Shown here: piece after piece, positions 31,879 through 41,545 of the stretch | Numbering within the stretch: the stretch's first letter is position 1 | Layout of the letters: each line of letters starts with the position of its first letter | Source: an uncultured Alphaproteobacteria bacterium | GTDB taxonomy: Bacteria > Pseudomonadota > Alphaproteobacteria > Caulobacterales > Hyphomonadaceae | Length of the DNA: 64,000 nt | NCBI GenBank assembly: GCA_903842595.1 | Contig: CAIMMO010000254.1 | Location: 1 to 64,000, forward strand | Direction of reading: 5' to 3' | The notes under the pieces: generated by a model | The model's input: the letters and a program-made list of their open reading frames with translations, nothing else | What the model was told of the DNA's origin: nothing | Databases searched by the model: none | Program-made: the position numbers and the translations under genes

Positions 31879-33939
31879 ATGACCCATTTCCGCGCGTTCG
31901 CGCTCGCGGCGCTTGTCGCCTGCGCCATATCCGCGTGCGCGCCGCGCCCTGATGAAGTGACGGCGGAGCACGCCTCGGCCGAGGCCGTCGAACACCCCGG
32001 CGAGGCGGTCTACCAGCAATGGTGCGCATCCTGTCATGACAGCGGCCAGCAGAGCGGCGCGCCATCTCTTGCCGCCATCCGGCAGCTGAACCGGGCGACG
32101 GTGAAATACGCGCTCGAGCTGGGTTACATGAAGATCCAGGCGCAGGATGTGCCCAAGGAGGAGCTCGCCCAGCTCATCAACTGGCTGCCGACCTCGGAAG
32201 GAAACAACGATGCGTGGATCAACGCCGCGCGCTGCCCGGTGAAGACGCGCGAAGTGCGCCTCAACGGCGCGCCGCGTACCTCGACCACGTTCGGCGTCAC
32301 CAACACGGCCAACCGCGCGCAGAGCGCGCAAGAGACCGGCCTCACCCGCGATCAGATGAAAACGCTCGACGTCGCGTGGGTGGTTGCATTCCCGCAGACG
32401 CCAACCATGCGCTCGCAGCCCGTGATCGTCGGCGATACCATCTTCATCGCCGCGACAGATGCGGGGCGGCTGTACGCACTCGACACCAACACCGGATGCG
32501 TGAAGTGGCACTACATTTCCGAAATGACGCTGCGTTCCTCCCTCACCTTCGCCGAGGCGACGGACAAGTCGCCGGCCGCGATCATCATGGGGGACGCTGC
32601 GGGCTTCGTGCATGCGGTTGACGCCAGGACCGGCCGCAAACTCTGGGTCTCGAACGCGCGGCTCAACGAATACAACCGCATCACCGGCGCGCCTGTCGTC
32701 CATGATGGCAGGGTGATCACGCCAGTGTCGGCGATCGAAGTGAACTATGCCGGTTCGGACGATTACCAATGCTGCAAGGGACAGGGCGCTGTCATCGCGT
32801 TCGACCTCGCTACGGGCGAGAAGCTATGGACCGGCACAACGATGGAGCCCGCGCAGCCGACGCGTCTTTCCCGCACCGGGACGCAGCAATGGGGGCCTTC
32901 CGGCGCCATCATCTGGTCGACGCCCGTGATCGACGAAAAGCGCAACGTCGCCTACGCGGGCACGGGCGAAAATGTGTCGTGGCCCGCCACTGACACATCC
33001 GACGCCATCATCGCGTATGATCTCGATACCGGCGCCAAGAAGTGGGTGTTCCAGGCAACGAAGTCCGATATCTGGAACTATGCCTGCGGTCGCCGCGGCG
33101 CCAATTGCGACTGGCCCGGCGAATACCACAGCCCAGACCACGACTTCGGCGCCACCGCCATGCTGATCGCGCGCAAGGATGGATCGGAGCTGGTCGTCGC
33201 CGGCCAGAAGTCTGGTGTCGTCTGGGCCCTCAATCCCGATGATGGTCAGCTGGTCTGGTCGAACAAGGTCGGGCGCGGCTCGGCCAATGGCGGCGCGCAC
33301 TGGGGACTCGCCTTCGATGGCGAGCGCATCTTCGCACCGATGAATGATCCCAACCGTCCGCCGACGCCAGGCGAGAACCCGAATTTCGGTCCCGGCATCC
33401 ATGCGCTCGATGCGATGACTGGCGAGATAAAATGGTCCTACAAGCCGAACCAGCGCGATTGCGGCGCAGAGATGCCCGTGGCGATGGCCTACGAGCCCGC
33501 GCCGGAATGGCGCATCCAGCCTGTGTCTGCGCCCGTTCTGCCGACACCGCGCGCGGCTGCGACGCCGCCGCGTCCCGCCACGCCAGCAGCTGCAGCGCCA
33601 ACGGCAGCGAACGCCCCCGCCGCACCGCCCGCGCGCGCCCCTGCGCCGTGCCGCCTCGGCATGTCGCCTGCCCCGCTGCTGGTCGACGGCGCCGTTGTCA
33701 CCGGCACGACGCAGGGCATGCTGCGCATCTTCGATGGCAAGACCGGCGAGGTCCTGTTCGAGTACATGACCAACCGCCCGTTCGAGAAAACCGTGAACGG
33801 TGTTGAAGGCCATGGCGGCGGTCTCGACTCGGCGCCGTACATCGCGGGCGATGGCACGCTGTTTGTGCAGTCGGGCTATGCACGCTTTGGCGAGCCGCCG
33901 GGCAATGTGCTGATCGCGTTCAGGCCGAAGGCGAAATGA
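31879..33939 (+). CDS. Cytochrome c-PQQ beta-propeller dehydrogenase (polyvinyl alcohol dehydrogenase-like)
   Basis: A 686-residue lipoprotein (lipobox 'ALVACAISAC', Cys20). A cytochrome c domain carries CASCH at 49-53, followed from about residue 160 by PQQ-type propeller repeats: 'GRLYALDTNTGCVKWHYISE', 'GFVHAVDARTGRKLWVSNAR' and 'GMLRIFDGKTGEVLFEYMT'. Heme N-terminal to the propeller is the arrangement of polyvinyl-alcohol dehydrogenases; alcohol-type quinohemoproteins have it C-terminal. A Pro/Ala-rich insert at about 555-590 is bracketed by C528 and C591. It probably oxidises a secondary alcohol or polymer in the periplasm and hands electrons to a cytochrome. Its substrate and PQQ content are not proven. 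Confidence 0.82.
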   Translation: MTHFRAFALAALVACAISACAPRPDEVTAEHASAEAVEHPGEAVYQQWCASCHDSGQQSGAPSLAAIRQLNRATVKYALELGYMKIQAQDVPKEELAQLINWLPTSEGNNDAWINAARCPVKTREVRLNGAPRTSTTFGVTNTANRAQSAQETGLTRDQMKTLDVAWVVAFPQTPTMRSQPVIVGDTIFIAATDAGRLYALDTNTGCVKWHYISEMTLRSSLTFAEATDKSPAAIIMGDAAGFVHAVDARTGRKLWVSNARLNEYNRITGAPVVHDGRVITPVSAIEVNYAGSDDYQCCKGQGAVIAFDLATGEKLWTGTTMEPAQPTRLSRTGTQQWGPSGAIIWSTPVIDEKRNVAYAGTGENVSWPATDTSDAIIAYDLDTGAKKWVFQATKSDIWNYACGRRGANCDWPGEYHSPDHDFGATAMLIARKDGSELVVAGQKSGVVWALNPDDGQLVWSNKVGRGSANGGAHWGLAFDGERIFAPMNDPNRPPTPGENPNFGPGIHALDAMTGEIKWSYKPNQRDCGAEMPVAMAYEPAPEWRIQPVSAPVLPTPRAAATPPRPATPAAAAPTAANAPAAPPARAPAPCRLGMSPAPLLVDGAVVTGTTQGMLRIFDGKTGEVLFEYMTNRPFEKTVNGVEGHGGGLDSAPYIAGDGTLFVQSGYARFGEPPGNVLIAFRPKAK

Positions 33940-34498
33940 ACCCGGCGGCACCCGCCCGGATGATCCGCGCACAGCGCCACAACCTGGCCACTCCCCTGAT
34001 CGCATTCACGCCCCTCTCAGGGAAGGAGATGTCTTTGGCAAACGAGAACCTGTCTGGCGAGTTGCTGACCAGACCGATATCGGCACGTCGCTTGCGTGAG
34101 CTGCTGGTCCGGCATCTGTCAGGTCAGCTCGCGAAGGCTTGATGTTGTGGCGATTGCATCCGTAACGACATGGCCGCCGAGCAGTGAGCGCCCTTAGGGC
34201 AAAGGCAGACATCCGGGATCATGCCTGAGGCCGCGGCCGCTTGACCCACGACTGGCCCGTGAATGCCACAGCTCCGACAAGCGTCCCTGCGCCACAGCCA
34301 AGCTGATCTGACGGACGGAGCGGGACTTATCGCAGCCCGCATAATCCAGCTTCAGTCTGGAAGCTCGAAGCTCGCACCTGTTCGATCGGCGGGTGAAACA
34401 AGAATGGCAGCAGAAATCTCTTGACCTGCATCAACGAAGCAGCAGCCGGACGGCCTAGTGTCGCCAGATATCAGCCACCAGACACAGGATCAGGTGCA
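33940..34498. other. Intergenic region (559 bp) before the universal stress gene
   Basis: No convincing gene. A 68-codon frame overlaps the quinoprotein stop (33936-34142) but resembles nothing. The useful signal is an FNR/FixK-like box at 34421-34434. Otherwise no repeat or terminator with a T-tract was found. Confidence 0.5.
34421..34434 (+). promoter_or_regulatory. FNR/FixK-type box upstream of the universal stress gene
   Basis: TTGACCTGCATCAA matches the FNR/FixK/Anr consensus TTGAT-N4-ATCAA with a single mismatch (C for T at position 5). It is centred about 71 bp before the chosen GTG start of the stress-protein gene. Usp genes of proteobacteria are frequent low-oxygen targets, which supports the call. 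Confidence 0.55.
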
Positions 34499-35341
34499 GT
34501 GAAGGACATACTCTTCCACTTCGACAGCTATCCGGACCCGACGCCAGCCGCCGCGATCGATCAGGCTGTCAGGTTTGCTGCAACACTTGGGTCGGGGATC
34601 ACCGCGCTTGCGGTGCAGGTCGACTTCAAGCCCCCTGGCAACTGGCTTGCAGAGCGTCTTGTCAATCTGAGCGGCATGTGCGCGCAGGAAGAACAGAAGA
34701 GCCTTGCGAACTGCAAGGCAGCATTGGCGGCCTTTTCGGAGAAAGCCGCGACAGAGCATGTGACAGGAAGCACGCTGCTCGCCAAATCAGAGCCGGCCCT
34801 GCTTGGCGACGTAGTGAGTTTCCATGCTCGCACGCGTGACGTATGTCTCATCCCCATGGTCGACAACCTCGACGGACAGCGTTCGGTCGCCGAGGCGGTG
34901 TTGTTCCAGTCAGGACGACCGGTCGTGATCTTCCGCCCAGGCGCCGCTGACCTCCCTGCAAAGACGGTCGGAAAAATCGTGCTCGCCTGGGACGGCAGCC
35001 GCCAGGCTGCGCGTGCGATGGCCGATGCGCTCCCCATCATGAAACTTGCGCGCGAAGTGCGGGTGCTGACTGTCGTCAAGGAAAAGCCTGAAGCCACGGC
35101 GGGACTCGGCAATGACGTGGTCAGGCACCTTGGCTTGCACGGCATCAGGGCGGCCGCTGACGAAGTTGATATTGGAACTCGCAAGATCGGACCGGCGATA
35201 TCCGATTTCGTGAAGGCGCACGGAGCAGACCTTCTGGTTATGGGCGGATATGGCCGTTCGAAGTTGCGCGAATTCATCCTGGGAGGCGCGACACAGCACC
35301 TTCTACAGGAGCCAAGCGTCGCAATCATGCTTTCGCATTAG
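34499..35341 (+). CDS. Universal stress protein, two UspA domains
   Basis: A 280-residue tandem UspA protein, the usual length for the two-domain type. The second domain has the ATP-binding pattern 'VLAWDGSRQAARAMADAL' and 'GADLLVMGGYGRSKLREF' followed by ILGGATQHLL (G-x2-G-x9-G). The first domain is more divergent. I chose GTG 34499 (VKDILFHFDSY), where the fold begins; an in-frame TTG at 34421 falls on the FNR/FixK-like box. The protein is expected in the cytoplasm and is probably induced under oxygen limitation, given that box. Confidence 0.88.
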   Translation: MKDILFHFDSYPDPTPAAAIDQAVRFAATLGSGITALAVQVDFKPPGNWLAERLVNLSGMCAQEEQKSLANCKAALAAFSEKAATEHVTGSTLLAKSEPALLGDVVSFHARTRDVCLIPMVDNLDGQRSVAEAVLFQSGRPVVIFRPGAADLPAKTVGKIVLAWDGSRQAARAMADALPIMKLAREVRVLTVVKEKPEATAGLGNDVVRHLGLHGIRAAADEVDIGTRKIGPAISDFVKAHGADLLVMGGYGRSKLREFILGGATQHLLQEPSVAIMLSH

Positions 35342-35391
35342 AGCAAGAGCGCCAATGGCTGAATCGTCGGGATGGTCGGCCTCGAGGCGCT

Positions 35392-36684
<1,293 letters not shown>

Positions 36685-36795
36685 CAACGTGGCTCCTGAA
36701 TGCGCGGGCAAATGACACCCCACAGACGCCCGGCGCAAGGCATAAAGCCCGCCGAATCAACCTTTCGGTAACCAGCGGGCCGCACCGTTAACGGC

Positions 36796-37482
36796 ATGGC
36801 AAAGCGCACCCGTACGATATCACATCCACGCCGTTCCCGCGGCCGTTCCGGCTCCACCTCCCTCGTCGTCAGCGCCATTCTCGGCGTACTGGCGGCGGTC
36901 TGGTATGTCTGGGGCGAAGATGTCGGCGTGCCCTTCCCGGCGCCCACCGGCGGCGGCGCTGATGCCTCTGCACCCGAGACGCCTGACACGACCGTGACAG
37001 AAGCGAACCCGCCGCCTGCGCCTGAGGGCGCCATCGTCGGCACAGCCTCCGTCATAGATGCGGACACGCTCGACATCCGCTCCGAGCGCATCCGCCTCGT
37101 CGGCGTCGATGCGCCGGAGTCTGGCCAGAAGTGCAAGGATGCCAGTGGCGCGCTCGTGCGTTGCGGATCGACCGCCGCCAACGCGCTCGATGCGTGGATC
37201 AACCGAAACCCAGTGACATGCGCCTCCGAAGGCACGGACCGTTACCAGCGCGTGCTCGGCAAATGCTCCGTCCGTGGCCAGAGCGTTCAGGACTGGCTCG
37301 TCCGCAACGGCCACGCCGTCGCCTATCGCGAGTACTCAACGGAGTTTGTCCCCGCCGAGATTGCCGCGCGCGAAGCGAAGGCTGGAATCTGGGCCGGCGA
37401 ATTCGTCATGCCGTCCGACTGGCGCAAGGGGCAACGGCTTGAGGGCGAGCCGGCGACGAAAGCGGCAGCCGGGGCGCACTGA
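36796..37482 (+). CDS. Membrane-anchored thermonuclease-family protein
   Basis: A 228-residue protein with a basic N-terminus, one membrane helix ('SLVVSAILGVLAAVWYVW'), a Pro/Ala-rich linker and a staphylococcal-nuclease domain from about residue 75. 'IRLVGVDAPESGQKC' supplies the Arg, Asp and Glu of the active site, and 'TDRYQRVLGKC' the second Arg; 'WLVRNGHAVAYREYS' is the usual C-terminal helix. Catalytic residues look complete. It is anchored in the inner membrane with the nuclease probably in the periplasm. Such proteins are widespread in Alphaproteobacteria with poorly known targets. Confidence 0.87.
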   Translation: MAKRTRTISHPRRSRGRSGSTSLVVSAILGVLAAVWYVWGEDVGVPFPAPTGGGADASAPETPDTTVTEANPPPAPEGAIVGTASVIDADTLDIRSERIRLVGVDAPESGQKCKDASGALVRCGSTAANALDAWINRNPVTCASEGTDRYQRVLGKCSVRGQSVQDWLVRNGHAVAYREYSTEFVPAEIAAREAKAGIWAGEFVMPSDWRKGQRLEGEPATKAAAGAH

Positions 37483-37593
37483 GAAGGCGCGCACCCCTTC
37501 CCGAACCTCGGCATTCGTCGGGATGAGTGGGACAAGGTTGATCAGTAGGAGCAAACCCTTGCCATCCCCGCCCGTACGTCCGAAGACAGCGCC

Positions 37594-38376
37594 ATGATCA
37601 CCACCAGACGGATCCTTGTCACCGGCGGCGCGCGACGCGTCGGGCGGCGCGTGTGCGAGAGGCTCTCCGCGGCTGGCCACGCCGTCATCATCCACGCCAA
37701 TCGCAACGCAGCTGAAGCAGACAAACTCTGCGAACAACTGCGCGTCAGTAACCCGAACACATGGGCGATAAGCGCCGACCTTGCAGATGCAGCCGCCGCC
37801 AGCGCACTCGTTGGGCATGCGGCGCAGTTAGCCGGCGGCCCGCTCGGTGCGCTGGTGAACTCGGCCTCTATCTTCGACTACGATGAGCCCGGCGCAATGA
37901 AGCCCAGCGTTTTCGATCAGGCGATGGCGGTGAATCTTCGCGCGCCCGCCCTGCTCTCCGACAGTCTCTTCGCGCAGGCCGATCCAACGCGCGACAATGT
38001 CATCGTCAACATTCTCGACCAGAAGCTCTGGAACATGAATCCTGACTTCTATTCCTATACGATGAGCAAGGCTGGGCTCCTCGCGGCCACCGACATGATG
38101 GCGCGCGCCTTTGCACCGAAGGTACGCGTCAACGCCATCGCGCCGGGCCTGCTGCTGCCGAGCTTCGACCAGACACAGGCCGAGTTCGAGACCGCAGCCA
38201 GTCGCAACCCTATGGGCCGTCCGATCAATGTCGATGATGTAGGCGCCGCACTCGACTTCCTGCTGGCCACGCACTCGCTCACCGGGCAGGTCATCCATGT
38301 CGACAACGGCCAGCGCCTGCAGTCGAGCGCGCGCGACGTGATGTTCGACACAAGACCCGAGGGCGGCGCGACATGA
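37594..38376 (+). CDS. SDR reductase, pteridine-reductase (FolM)-like
   Basis: A 260-residue short-chain reductase. The cofactor motif is TGGARRVG (about residues 10-17), the TGxxxRxG form typical of pteridine reductases and FolM rather than the usual TGxxxGxG. The active site has 'FYSYTMSKAGLL' (Y-x3-K). Its stop overlaps the start of a FolB-like gene as ATGA (38373-38376), and a QueD-like gene follows. The cluster points to reduction of a dihydropterin, for example dihydrofolate or dihydromonapterin. The pterin role is inferred from motif and context together. Confidence 0.85.
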   Translation: MITTRRILVTGGARRVGRRVCERLSAAGHAVIIHANRNAAEADKLCEQLRVSNPNTWAISADLADAAAASALVGHAAQLAGGPLGALVNSASIFDYDEPGAMKPSVFDQAMAVNLRAPALLSDSLFAQADPTRDNVIVNILDQKLWNMNPDFYSYTMSKAGLLAATDMMARAFAPKVRVNAIAPGLLLPSFDQTQAEFETAASRNPMGRPINVDDVGAALDFLLATHSLTGQVIHVDNGQRLQSSARDVMFDTRPEGGAT

Positions 38377-38771
38377 ACTTTCCCAGCTTCTACCTGATCC
38401 GCATCGGCGGCATCGAGACCTCGGCCTCGATCGGCATCCACGCCTTCGAGCAAGCTGCCCGCCAGCCCCTGCTCGTGTCGGTCACGCTGATGCTGAAGCC
38501 GCCGCCGGGGGCGGACGCGATCGAGGGCGTGCAGGACTATGATTTCGTGCGGGAGGGCGTGCTCGCGCTGGTAAATGGCCGGCATTTCAACCTGCAGGAG
38601 ACGCTGTGCGGGGAAATTCTCGATCTCTGCCTGCGTCAGCCCGGCGTGCTGGGAGCGGTTGTGCAGACCAACAAGCCCGACGTATACCCCGGCGTCGCGA
38701 TCGTGGCCTGCCGCATGGGGCGGATGGGCCCGTCGCTGCCCGGCTTCCCCTGGTGGACGCTGGACGTCTGA
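38373..38771 (+). CDS. folB: Dihydroneopterin aldolase family protein
   Basis: A 132-residue FolB-type T-fold protein. 'GIHAFEQAARQPLLVSVTL' carries the conserved Glu of the pterin anchor, 'QDYDFVREGVLALVNGRHFN' matches the helix region, and the C-terminal 'VQTNKPDVYPGVAIVACRMG' contains the catalytic Lys. It would convert 7,8-dihydroneopterin to 6-hydroxymethyl-dihydropterin in folate synthesis, in the cytoplasm. Its ATG overlaps the stop of the FolM-like gene, and the QueD-like gene starts 10 bp after its stop. FolK and FolP genes are not in the window. Confidence 0.87.
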   Translation: MNFPSFYLIRIGGIETSASIGIHAFEQAARQPLLVSVTLMLKPPPGADAIEGVQDYDFVREGVLALVNGRHFNLQETLCGEILDLCLRQPGVLGAVVQTNKPDVYPGVAIVACRMGRMGPSLPGFPWWTLDV

Positions 38772-38781
38772 GTTCCGGGTC

Positions 38782-39147
38782 ATGTTCGAAATCAGCGCAA
38801 CGGCCAGTTTCGAGGCCAGCCATTATATCGAGGCCGAAGCCGGCAGCGCGCATTACCGTCGCGTGCACGGCCATTCCTTCCTTGTGACCGCCAGCGTCGC
38901 CTCGCCCGCGCCTGACAGTGATGGCTGGGTGATGGACCTGGGCGCGCTGGAGGACCTGCTGGAGCGCGTCCTGTCGGGGCTGGACCACACCGTCCTTAAC
39001 GACGTGCCGGGCCTTGAGAAGCCGACATTCGAGCATATCCTCCTCTGGATCGAGTCGCGGATGAAGGCTGAGGGGGTTTCCCCCTCTCGCCTTGAGATCG
39101 AGCGGCCTACATTACGTCAGCGGGCGGTTTATACGCCCGCCAGATAA
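38782..39147 (+). CDS. 6-carboxytetrahydropterin synthase-like (QueD/PTPS family), catalytic Cys absent
   Basis: A 121-residue PTPS-fold protein. The zinc histidines are kept: H14 in 'FEASHYIE' and H29/H31 in 'RRVHGHSF'. The catalytic triad His survives in 'LDHTVLND', and a Glu in 'LEIERPTL' can anchor the pterin. The catalytic Cys, which in E. coli QueD lies four residues before HGH, aligns without gaps to Y25, and the protein has no cysteine at all. So it cannot work by the usual QueD mechanism and may cleave or modify dihydroneopterin differently. It follows folB by 10 bp. Length and zinc site are normal. Confidence 0.82.
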   Translation: MFEISATASFEASHYIEAEAGSAHYRRVHGHSFLVTASVASPAPDSDGWVMDLGALEDLLERVLSGLDHTVLNDVPGLEKPTFEHILLWIESRMKAEGVSPSRLEIERPTLRQRAVYTPAR

Positions 39148-39159
39148 CGGAGCCGGACA

Positions 39160-39444
39160 ATGGCCAAGGCGAGCGACCCCAAGAAACCGGCGAAGGCCAA
39201 GGCTGACGACATAGCCAGTAGCCAGAGCGACATCGCGAAAAAAGCCCTCGAAAAGCTTCAGAACGCCAAGGCCGCAAAGAACGGCCCGCCCGGCGCCCTC
39301 AAGAAGCCCGGCTTCGATCCGAACCAGCTGAAGGGCGGCGGAAAGGCCTTTGGCGGCGCCGGCAACCAGATGATGCGCCGCACGCAAGGCAAGGGCGGCG
39401 GTGGCGGCGGCGGGGGCGGCGGCGGTGGGGGCGGCGGAGCCTGA
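39160..39444 (+). CDS. Small basic protein with polyglycine tail
   Basis: A 94-residue protein that starts 12 bp after the QueD-like gene, with an upstream GGAG. The first 60 residues are rich in Lys and Ala ('AKASDPKKPAKAKADD', 'IAKKALEKLQNAKAAK'), then comes a Gly/Gln segment, 'MMRRTQGKG', and finally a run of about 15 Gly before a last Ala. It has no cysteine or membrane segment and looks disordered. The codons of the Gly run alternate between GGC, GGT and GGG, so it is not a pure nucleotide repeat. No known family. It may bind nucleic acid through its basic part. Confidence 0.6.
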   Translation: MAKASDPKKPAKAKADDIASSQSDIAKKALEKLQNAKAAKNGPPGALKKPGFDPNQLKGGGKAFGGAGNQMMRRTQGKGGGGGGGGGGGGGGGA

Positions 39445-39480
39445 TCGCACACGTCACGGTCCGCACCTCTTCGCGAGGCT

Positions 39481-41385
39481 TTACTGCTCGGCAGCTTCCA
39501 GGGCGGCGAGCCATTCAGCCTCCGCGGCGTCGAGCTGCGCCTGAACCTTCGCGCGTGCCTTCAACTTGGCCTCTGCATCGGCCTTGTGCGTGAACGTGCC
39601 GGGGTCGCCGAGGTCGCGGTCGAGCAGCTCCAGCGCGGCGCGCTGCTTCTCGACCTCCTTCTCGGCGGTCTCGATGCGATGCTTCTGCTTGAACGACAGT
39701 CTTGGCGCGGGCTTCGGTTTCTCGTGCGCTCCGACTGATGGCGCAGCCTTCTCCGCAGCCGCGGCGATCTCTGCGCGTGCGATGGCGTGCTGCTTGTCGG
39801 ACTCGGGGCGGTCGGCGGCGAGGACCAGCGCCTTGTAGTCGGCAAGGTCGCCGTCATACGGGTTGGCCTTGCCGTTGTTGACCAGCCATAGCCGGTCTGC
39901 GGTCGCTTCCGCCAGATAGGTATCGTGGGTGATGACCAGCACGGCGCCGTTGAACTCGTTCAGCGCATAGATCAGCGCCTCGCGGCTATCGATGTCGAGG
40001 TGCGAGGTCGGTTCGTCGAGAATCAGAATGTGCGGCTTCTTGTAGGTGGTAAGCCCCATAAGCAGGCGCACCTTCTCGCCGCCGGAAAGCTTGTCGACCT
40101 TTGTCTCGCACTTCTCGTGACCGAAGCCGAACTGCGCCGCGAGCGCGCGGACCTGCGCCTGACCCGCGTTCGGCAGAAGATCTTTCACGTGCTCGAGCAC
40201 AGTCTCGCCAGCGCGCAGTTCGTCGAGCTGATCCTGGCTGAAATAGCCGATGCGGAGATTCTTAGAGGCGCGGCGCATGCCCTGAAGCAGGGGCAGCTTC
40301 TGCGCGATCGACTTCACAAGTGTCGTCTTGCCCTGCCCGTTGGCGCCGACGATGGCGATGCGGTCATCGAAATCGAGACGCAGGGACACCCGCTCAAGAA
40401 CCGGCTTGCCGGCCGCATAGCCCATGTCGACCTTGTCGAGCTCGAGAATGGGGGATGCAAGTTCTTCGACCTCGTAGAACTTGAACGGCACGGTGCGCTC
40501 GGCCAGCGGCACGGTGATCACCGTCATCTTCTCGAGCATCTTCATCCGGCTCTGTGCCTGCGCAGCCTTGGAGGCCTTGGCCTTGAAGCGGTCGATGAAG
40601 GACTGCATGTGGGCGCGCTGGACGTCCTGCTTTTCCTTCTGCGCAGCGAGGTGCTGCGTGCGCTCCGCGCGCCGCTGCAGGTAGGTGTCATACCCGCCCG
40701 CCTGCAGCACCAGCTTGGTGTTCTCGACCGCGAGGATGTGCGTCACGGAACGGTTCAGCAGGTCGCGGTCGTGGCTCACGATGACGACGGTGTGCGGGTA
40801 TTTGCGCAGATACTGTTCAAGCCAGGCTGCGCCTTCGAGATCGAGATAGTTGGTCGGTTCGTCCAGCAGCAGAAGCTCGGGCTGCGCAAAGAGCACGCCG
40901 CCCAGCGCAGCGCGCATGCGCCAGCCGCCCGAGAATTCCCTGCAGGCGCGCGACATGTCGTTCTGCGTGAAGCCGAGGCCGACAAGGATCTCCGCCGCCC
41001 GCGCCTCGCCCGACCAGGCGTCGATGTCGGCGAGCCTCTCGTGGATTTCGCCGATGCGGTCCGGGTCTTCGCAGGTTTCCGCCTCGCGCATCAGGCTGGC
41101 CCGTTCGATATCGGCTTCCAGTACGACATCGAGCAGGCTGGTGTCGTTGGCAGGCACTTCCTGCAGCACATAGCCCATCTTCGCGCCGCGATTGATGCGC
41201 ACCGAACCATCACCATTGCCCTCGCCCTTGGCGAGCTCCTCGCGGATGATGCGCAGCAGGGTGGATTTGCCCGTGCCGTTGCGGCCGACGAGGCCGACCT
41301 TCCAGCCATCGGCAATCTGCGCCGACGCCCCCTCGAACAGGGGCCGGCCATCGATCCGGAACGTCAGGTCATTGATCTGGAGCAT
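39481..41385 (-). CDS. ABC-F family ATPase (Uup/YheS-like)
   Basis: A 634-residue soluble protein with two ABC cassettes and no membrane segment. Walker A motifs are 'GLVGRNGTGKSTLLRII' (about residues 30-46) and 'AIVGANGQGKTTLVKS'; signatures are 'REFSGGWRMRAALG' and 'DKLSGGEKVRLLMGL'. The linker between cassettes is a charged helix ('RTQHLAAQKEKQDVQRAHMQ'), and the C-terminal 70 residues form a coiled coil as in Uup. ABC-F proteins act on ribosomes. ATG 41385 is preferred over an upstream start at 41448. It converges on the polyglycine gene. Confidence 0.93.
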   Translation of the reverse strand: MLQINDLTFRIDGRPLFEGASAQIADGWKVGLVGRNGTGKSTLLRIIREELAKGEGNGDGSVRINRGAKMGYVLQEVPANDTSLLDVVLEADIERASLMREAETCEDPDRIGEIHERLADIDAWSGEARAAEILVGLGFTQNDMSRACREFSGGWRMRAALGGVLFAQPELLLLDEPTNYLDLEGAAWLEQYLRKYPHTVVIVSHDRDLLNRSVTHILAVENTKLVLQAGGYDTYLQRRAERTQHLAAQKEKQDVQRAHMQSFIDRFKAKASKAAQAQSRMKMLEKMTVITVPLAERTVPFKFYEVEELASPILELDKVDMGYAAGKPVLERVSLRLDFDDRIAIVGANGQGKTTLVKSIAQKLPLLQGMRRASKNLRIGYFSQDQLDELRAGETVLEHVKDLLPNAGQAQVRALAAQFGFGHEKCETKVDKLSGGEKVRLLMGLTTYKKPHILILDEPTSHLDIDSREALIYALNEFNGAVLVITHDTYLAEATADRLWLVNNGKANPYDGDLADYKALVLAADRPESDKQHAIARAEIAAAAEKAAPSVGAHEKPKPAPRLSFKQKHRIETAEKEVEKQRAALELLDRDLGDPGTFTHKADAEAKLKARAKVQAQLDAAEAEWLAALEAAEQ

Positions 41386-41493
41386 GGTGGGAGAGGATTT
41401 CTTGGCGTCTTTTGCCGCCCGTATGACGGCTTGGCCGCGGTGCGTCAAACGCCGATCCTGCGGCCATTCCGTCAGGTTCGAGCCCGGTAAAGC

Positions 41494-41523
41494 AAAAGGC
41501 CCGGCTGCTTCCAGCCGGGCCTT
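41494..41523 (-). terminator. Rho-independent terminator of the tonB-exbBD-TPR operon
   Basis: AAGGCCCGGCTG (41496-41507) and CAGCCGGGCCTT (41512-41523) form a 12 bp stem with a 4-base loop. On the minus strand it is followed by TTTTGCTTT. It lies 22 bp beyond the stop of the TPR gene. Confidence 0.88.
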
Positions 41524-41545
41524 CGCAATTCAACTCATAACCAGC

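Noticed and set aside
33936..34142. 68-codon frame overlapping the quinoprotein stop by ATGA
   Set aside because: The overlap looks like coupling, but composition and content resemble no family and the frame runs into a non-coding region. An inner ATG has AAGGAG directly abutting it, too close for use.
39925..41490. 521-codon plus-strand frame opposite the ABC-F gene
   Set aside because: Antisense shadow of a well-supported ATPase in high-GC DNA; its translation has low-complexity Leu/Arg/Asp content and no domains.
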